Shown one piece after another: positions 5,664-8,258 of a stretch of 8,258 bases of DNA. Position 1 is the stretch's first letter. Each line of letters opens with the position of its first letter. A program made the position numbers and the translations under genes. The DNA is from an uncultured Bacilli bacterium (GTDB lineage Bacteria > Bacillota_I > Bacilli_A > RF39 > UBA660). Under the pieces are notes generated by a model. It saw only the letters and a program-made list of their open reading frames with translations. It made no database searches and was not told the DNA's origin. Location: assembly GCA_905236935.1 (NCBI GenBank), contig CAJOQL010000084.1, positions 1-8,258 on the forward strand. Reading direction: 5' to 3'.

Positions 5664-7133
5664 TCAAACTTTCTCTTTTAACTTCTCAAATATTTTAACC
5701 ATTGCATATGTATCTAATTTACAATACTTTAGCATATTACTTCTTAATACATCTTCTTCCTCTTTAGATAAATCTTTAAGAGACAAATATGCATCACTTG
5801 CTTCATCACCTTTATGTACTTGTTCTAAATTATGATAATCCAATTCTTTATCATTAGGAAATAATGCTGGTAATACCTTCTTAATTGAAAAGCTTCCTTC
5901 CATTTCTTTAACATAATAATCATGATTAAAAAATGGTACCATTAAATCAAGTATATTATCTCTAATATTTAATAAATGCTCTCTATATTCAGGAAATAAA
6001 TCTGCCATTTCCTTTAATCTTCCTTTTTCAAATACTTGATTATAAACTAAAACACATGAATCCTTTGGAATATCTTCACATAATCTCTTACATAATCCTT
6101 CCATTGGATTTCCATTATAATCATTACTTAAGTATTCCTTATGATATAAAATTCCATTTTCTTCTAAATAATAATGTAAACTATATTGAAAACATATTTG
6201 CTGATAAGGTTTAGTTCCATGAATAGTTGGAATAGATGCTTGATAAGATTCAAAATCTAAAAAATATAATGGATAAGTAAATGAATTTAGTAATAATTTT
6301 ATCTTATCTTTATTAATTTTAGGTAAAGAATTATTTATTGTAAATTCTAATTGATCTTTAACTTTATCATTAACTTTTTCATTATTAAGAATATCTTGAT
6401 AAGTTATATTTCCCCTCTTATACATTTCAATTTTTTTATCAAAATGCATATTCCATCCAATATCAAAAACATTTGGACTAGGAAAATGTTTAGTACAATA
6501 TTTAAAAAATGGACAATCATAAGGTTTATGACACCCCATAGATAAATCTACTTTTGGTTCTTCATTAGTATTAACCATTTGCATTAAATCATTAATATTC
6601 TTTTCTACCTTTACTAAATCAATCTTATCTGTTACATCTCTAATAACAAAGTATTTACTAATGTCAAACTCTCCATCTAAAATATAATCACTATTAATGT
6701 TAACAACACATGACTTTTTAACATTTAAACCACACTTTTTAAGTACCAAAGTCTGATAAGATATATCATCAATATAAATATCTTTTAAATCAGTTGAAGA
6801 TTTAACTTCGTATATCTCTACTCCATCAATATCATTTTTTAAAATATCAACTGAGCAAAAATTATTATTAAAACTAAATGAAGCCTCACATATAATATTT
6901 GGTTTATTAACTAAATATTTTTGTGTTTCATCAAGCATATTTTGATAATTAGTATCGTAATTAATTAAAATGTAATTACCAAATAATCTTCTTGCTAAAT
7001 CCCCAACTTCATTTCCATTAGCAAAAACACTTTCACTTCCCATATCTTCAGCTTCATCTATCTTATAACATGAAAGCCATAACTTCTTTTTACAAGTTAC
7101 CCCTAACGTATACTTTGATTTTGATAAATTCAT
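5664..7133 (-). CDS. DUF2779 protein: Cas4-like Fe-S PD-(D/E)XK nuclease fused to DEDD exonuclease-like domain
   Basis: A predicted two-domain nuclease of 489 residues from ATG 7133; the natural substrate is not established. The N-terminal half (about 1-215) has Cas4/RecB-nuclease features: C14, GNEVGDLARRLF at 40-51, C82-EA, D96 in FCSVDILK, E109-V-K111 (the ExK pair), then SYQ at 125-127. The cysteine trio C201, C207 and C213 in GCHKPYDCPFFKYC pairs with C14 as a probable [4Fe-4S] site. The C-terminal half (about 285-489) is the DUF2779 region, resembling DnaQ/YprB ribonuclease H-like exonucleases: FLDFES with D293 and E295, YNQVFEKGR (364-372), ILDL with D396, and YCKLD with D474. A GTG at 7142 extends the frame by three codons, but it lies inside the SD AGGTG (7144-7140), so ATG is chosen. 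The gene is transcribed alone or with the HD-GYP gene 107 bp upstream. No CRISPR or defence partner is visible. Confidence 0.85.
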   Translation of the reverse strand: MNLSKSKYTLGVTCKKKLWLSCYKIDEAEDMGSESVFANGNEVGDLARRLFGNYILINYDTNYQNMLDETQKYLVNKPNIICEASFSFNNNFCSVDILKNDIDGVEIYEVKSSTDLKDIYIDDISYQTLVLKKCGLNVKKSCVVNINSDYILDGEFDISKYFVIRDVTDKIDLVKVEKNINDLMQMVNTNEEPKVDLSMGCHKPYDCPFFKYCTKHFPSPNVFDIGWNMHFDKKIEMYKRGNITYQDILNNEKVNDKVKDQLEFTINNSLPKINKDKIKLLLNSFTYPLYFLDFESYQASIPTIHGTKPYQQICFQYSLHYYLEENGILYHKEYLSNDYNGNPMEGLCKRLCEDIPKDSCVLVYNQVFEKGRLKEMADLFPEYREHLLNIRDNILDLMVPFFNHDYYVKEMEGSFSIKKVLPALFPNDKELDYHNLEQVHKGDEASDAYLSLKDLSKEEEDVLRSNMLKYCKLDTYAMVKIFEKLKEKV

Positions 7134-7177
7134 TTTTAACACCTACTACCTTTTAGTTACTATCAATACATACTTAA

Positions 7178-7208
7178 AGTATATCAAATTTTTAATATTT
7201 AAATACAA
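7178..7208 (-). promoter_or_regulatory. Weak candidate promoter of the DUF2779 gene
   Basis: On the minus strand TATACT (7183-7178) lies 45 nt before the ATG at 7133, with TTGTAT (7208-7203) 19 bp upstream as a possible -35. The spacer is two bases longer than ideal. The -10 overlaps a near-palindrome, ATACTT-A-AAGTAT (7170-7182), which could be a binding site. No terminator is seen after the HD-GYP gene, so read-through may also supply transcription. Confidence 0.28.
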
Positions 7209-7230
7209 AATTATTAGATATTTAGTGTAA

Positions 7231-7247
7231 ATTTATTTATTTATTTA
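7231..7247. repeat. Short ATTT tandem repeat at the end of the HD-GYP gene
   Basis: Four perfect ATTT units plus one A span the TAA stop codon of the HD-GYP gene. Slippage by one unit would alter only the last residues of that protein. It is a simple sequence repeat in AT-rich DNA with no evident role. Confidence 0.6.
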
Positions 7248-7834
7248 AAATTATAACTACTTTTAATTACTTTTTCATTTTTAGAATTCAAGAAAAATAT
7301 AAACATTTGAACATAATATGGATCAAACTGAGTACCTGAATTATTTAAAAGTTCCCTTTTTATATCTTCAAAATTCATAGGTTCTTTATAAGACCTTTTA
7401 GTTCTCATCGCATCAAAAGAATCGCATATTGTAAGTATCTTAGCAAGTTCTGGTATTATTTTAGAAATAAGCCCACTAGGATAACCCATCCCATTTAATC
7501 TTTCATGATGACAAAGAATTATATTTAATACCTCAATATCTTTAAAGCCAGAATCTAGTAATATCTTAACACTATAAATAGGATGCATTTTTAAGATATC
7601 AAACTCCTCAAAAGTTATCTTATCAGGTTTATTTAAAATATCCTTAGAAATCCAAATTTTTCCAATGTCATGAAATAGAGCAGCCATTTTAAGTTTTTCT
7701 ATTTCTTCTTCACTTAAATCTAACATCCTCCCAAATTCACCACAAAAGTATGAAACTGCTATTGAATGTTTATAAGTTTCAAAAGAATAATCTTTTAAAT
7801 CTCCTAAAAGTTTTAACAATTTTTTATTTATCAT
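7241..7834 (-). CDS. Stand-alone HD-GYP domain protein (predicted cyclic-di-GMP phosphodiesterase)
   Basis: Predicted cytosolic metal-dependent phosphodiesterase degrading cyclic-di-GMP. The 197 residues are almost exactly one HD-GYP domain, with no receiver, PAS, GAF or membrane part, so its input signal is not evident. All landmarks are present: H23, the HD pair in HDIGK (55-59), KPDKIT (69-74), H84-P, HHERLNGMGYPSGL (109-122) with GYP at 117-119, ICDSFDAM (136-143), and GTQFDP (167-172). Nothing suggests a degenerate active site. ATG 7834 is supported by SD AAAGGA 5 nt upstream. It starts a minus-strand run and faces a divergent gene at 8210. Two genes downstream lies a polysaccharide operon, a frequent target of c-di-GMP control, but no c-di-GMP synthase or effector is in view, so the link is inference. 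Plain HD metabolite phosphatase activity is less likely because the GYP loop is complete. Confidence 0.92.
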   Translation of the reverse strand: MINKKLLKLLGDLKDYSFETYKHSIAVSYFCGEFGRMLDLSEEEIEKLKMAALFHDIGKIWISKDILNKPDKITFEEFDILKMHPIYSVKILLDSGFKDIEVLNIILCHHERLNGMGYPSGLISKIIPELAKILTICDSFDAMRTKRSYKEPMNFEDIKRELLNNSGTQFDPYYVQMFIFFLNSKNEKVIKSSYNFK

Positions 7835-8082
7835 TTAGTTCCTTTCATTTAATAATATAATCAGTTACCTTAAATTATTATTTAAAAACCCTAAATGATT
7901 CTTTATTTTCTAATTTTATACACCTTAAAACTTTTCTAACTGATAAAAGTATCTTAACACACATTATATTCAGTATCAATAAATTAAGCTTTTTTCTTTA
8001 TAATTTTAGATTTTAAACTTACAAAAAAATATAATTTTACTTTCAAATAATTAGTTCATAAAAATTTGAGATTTTTACCTAG

Positions 8083-8111
8083 TTTTCCACAAAATGCAAG
8101 AGTTATTAACA
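8083..8111 (+). promoter_or_regulatory. Two DnaA-box-like 9-mers spaced 20 bp
   Basis: TTTTCCACA (8083-8091) differs at one base, and TTATTAACA (8103-8111) at two, from the DnaA consensus TTATCCACA. They are in the same orientation with starts exactly 20 bp apart, near two helical turns. Two imperfect sites can arise by chance in such AT-rich DNA, and no cluster or replication gene is visible, so this is a weak call. Confidence 0.22.
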
Positions 8112-8180
8112 AAATGTAAAAATAAAAAAGGAAATAAGGTCTTTCCCGGTAATATAAATAGTAGAGAGTGAAAAACCTCT

Positions 8181-8190
8181 AGCACGTGCT
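8181..8190. repeat. 10-bp perfect palindrome in the leader of the plus-strand gene
   Basis: AGCACGTGCT is an exact palindrome with 60% G+C in surroundings that are mostly A+T. It lies 20 nt before the ATG at 8210, directly after the TAGAG/CTCTA stem (8162-8181). It could be a repressor site or part of a leader RNA structure; the sequence alone does not decide. Confidence 0.4.
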
Positions 8191-8209
8191 TACATATGAA
8201 AGGAAGAAA

Positions 8210-8258
8210 ATGAATATAGAAAATATTACCGAAAAATATCTAGAAGATTTAGATAATG
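8210..8258 (+). CDS. N-terminal fragment of an unidentified protein (cut by right edge)
   Basis: The ATG at 8210 follows the strong SD AAAGGA (8200-8205 region) by a few bases and opens a frame to the window end. Only 16 codons are visible, reading MNIENITEKYLEDLDN, a charged, probably helical start without a signal peptide. That is too short to assign a family. It is divergent from the HD-GYP gene and is preceded by a leader rich in small inverted repeats. An in-frame alternative ATG at 8195 lies before the SD and is not preferred. Confidence 0.6.
   Translation, partial: MNIENITEKYLEDLDN

Larger units (their letters stand above)
7835..8209. other. Divergent intergenic region between the HD-GYP gene and the plus-strand gene
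   Basis: This 375-bp stretch holds no gene. On its left it carries the SD of the HD-GYP gene and a minus-strand TATAAT (7968-7963) that lacks a good -35. In the middle, two plus-strand TATAAT sequences (7999-8004, 8030-8035) also lack good -35 boxes. On its right lie two DnaA-box-like 9-mers (8083-8111) and a more structured, less AT-rich leader (about 8130-8209). That leader includes GGAAA/TTTCC (8130-8134, 8142-8146), TAGAG/CTCTA (8162-8166, 8177-8181), and a 10-bp palindrome. I do not recognise a known riboswitch or leader family in it. Confidence 0.55.

Noticed and set aside
6351..6545. Plus-strand open frame of 64 codons
   Set aside because: It is antisense to the DUF2779 gene in a region of conserved cysteines, with no family resemblance.
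5664..7133. Cas4-like nuclease as evidence of a CRISPR-Cas locus
   Set aside because: No repeats with spacers and no other Cas genes are in the window; the domain architecture is that of DUF2779 proteins, which are not limited to CRISPR loci.
8083..8111. Replication origin
   Set aside because: Only two imperfect DnaA-like 9-mers are present, without a box cluster or dnaA, dnaN or rpmH nearby.

Overview
The window is very AT-rich (roughly a quarter G+C by eye). It uses TGG for Trp and TGA/TAG/TAA as stops, and has strong Shine-Dalgarno sites of the AGGTGG/AAAGGA type. This points to a low-GC Bacillota (Firmicutes) chromosome, either Clostridia or an uncultured gut Bacilli-like lineage. The species cannot be fixed from the sequence. 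All complete genes lie on the minus strand, so the window reads biologically from right to left; only a gene fragment at the far right is on the plus strand.

Right edge (7835-8258): a 375-bp divergent intergenic region separates a plus-strand gene, of which only 16 codons are visible, from a minus-strand stand-alone HD-GYP protein. That protein (7241-7834) is a predicted cyclic-di-GMP phosphodiesterase with all signature motifs intact. Next comes a DUF2779 protein (5664-7133) that combines a Cas4-like PD-(D/E)XK nuclease with four iron-sulfur-type cysteines and a DEDD exonuclease-like C-terminal domain.

Centre and left (1-5551): a surface or exopolysaccharide cluster starts at a near-consensus sigma-A promoter (5523-5551). 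An 11-bp perfect inverted repeat abuts its -35 box. The transcribed leader carries a small hairpin followed by a U-tract. The genes in transcription order are: a PglC-like polyprenyl-phosphate sugar-1-phosphate transferase (initiates the repeat unit on the lipid carrier), an EpsD-like GT4 glycosyltransferase, a second GT-B glycosyltransferase, an EpsG/Wzy-type polymerase, and, after a 205-bp gap with its own promoter and hairpin, a third glycosyltransferase that runs off the left edge. Four of these genes are 9 to 20 bp apart, and at two junctions the downstream ribosome binding site overlaps the upstream stop codon.

Together they form the core of a Wzx/Wzy-type pathway: initiation, sugar addition and polymerisation. 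A flippase and chain-length/export genes are not in view and would be expected to the left. The HD-GYP gene next door suggests, but does not prove, c-di-GMP control of the polymer. No RNA gene, CRISPR array or complete mobile element is visible.
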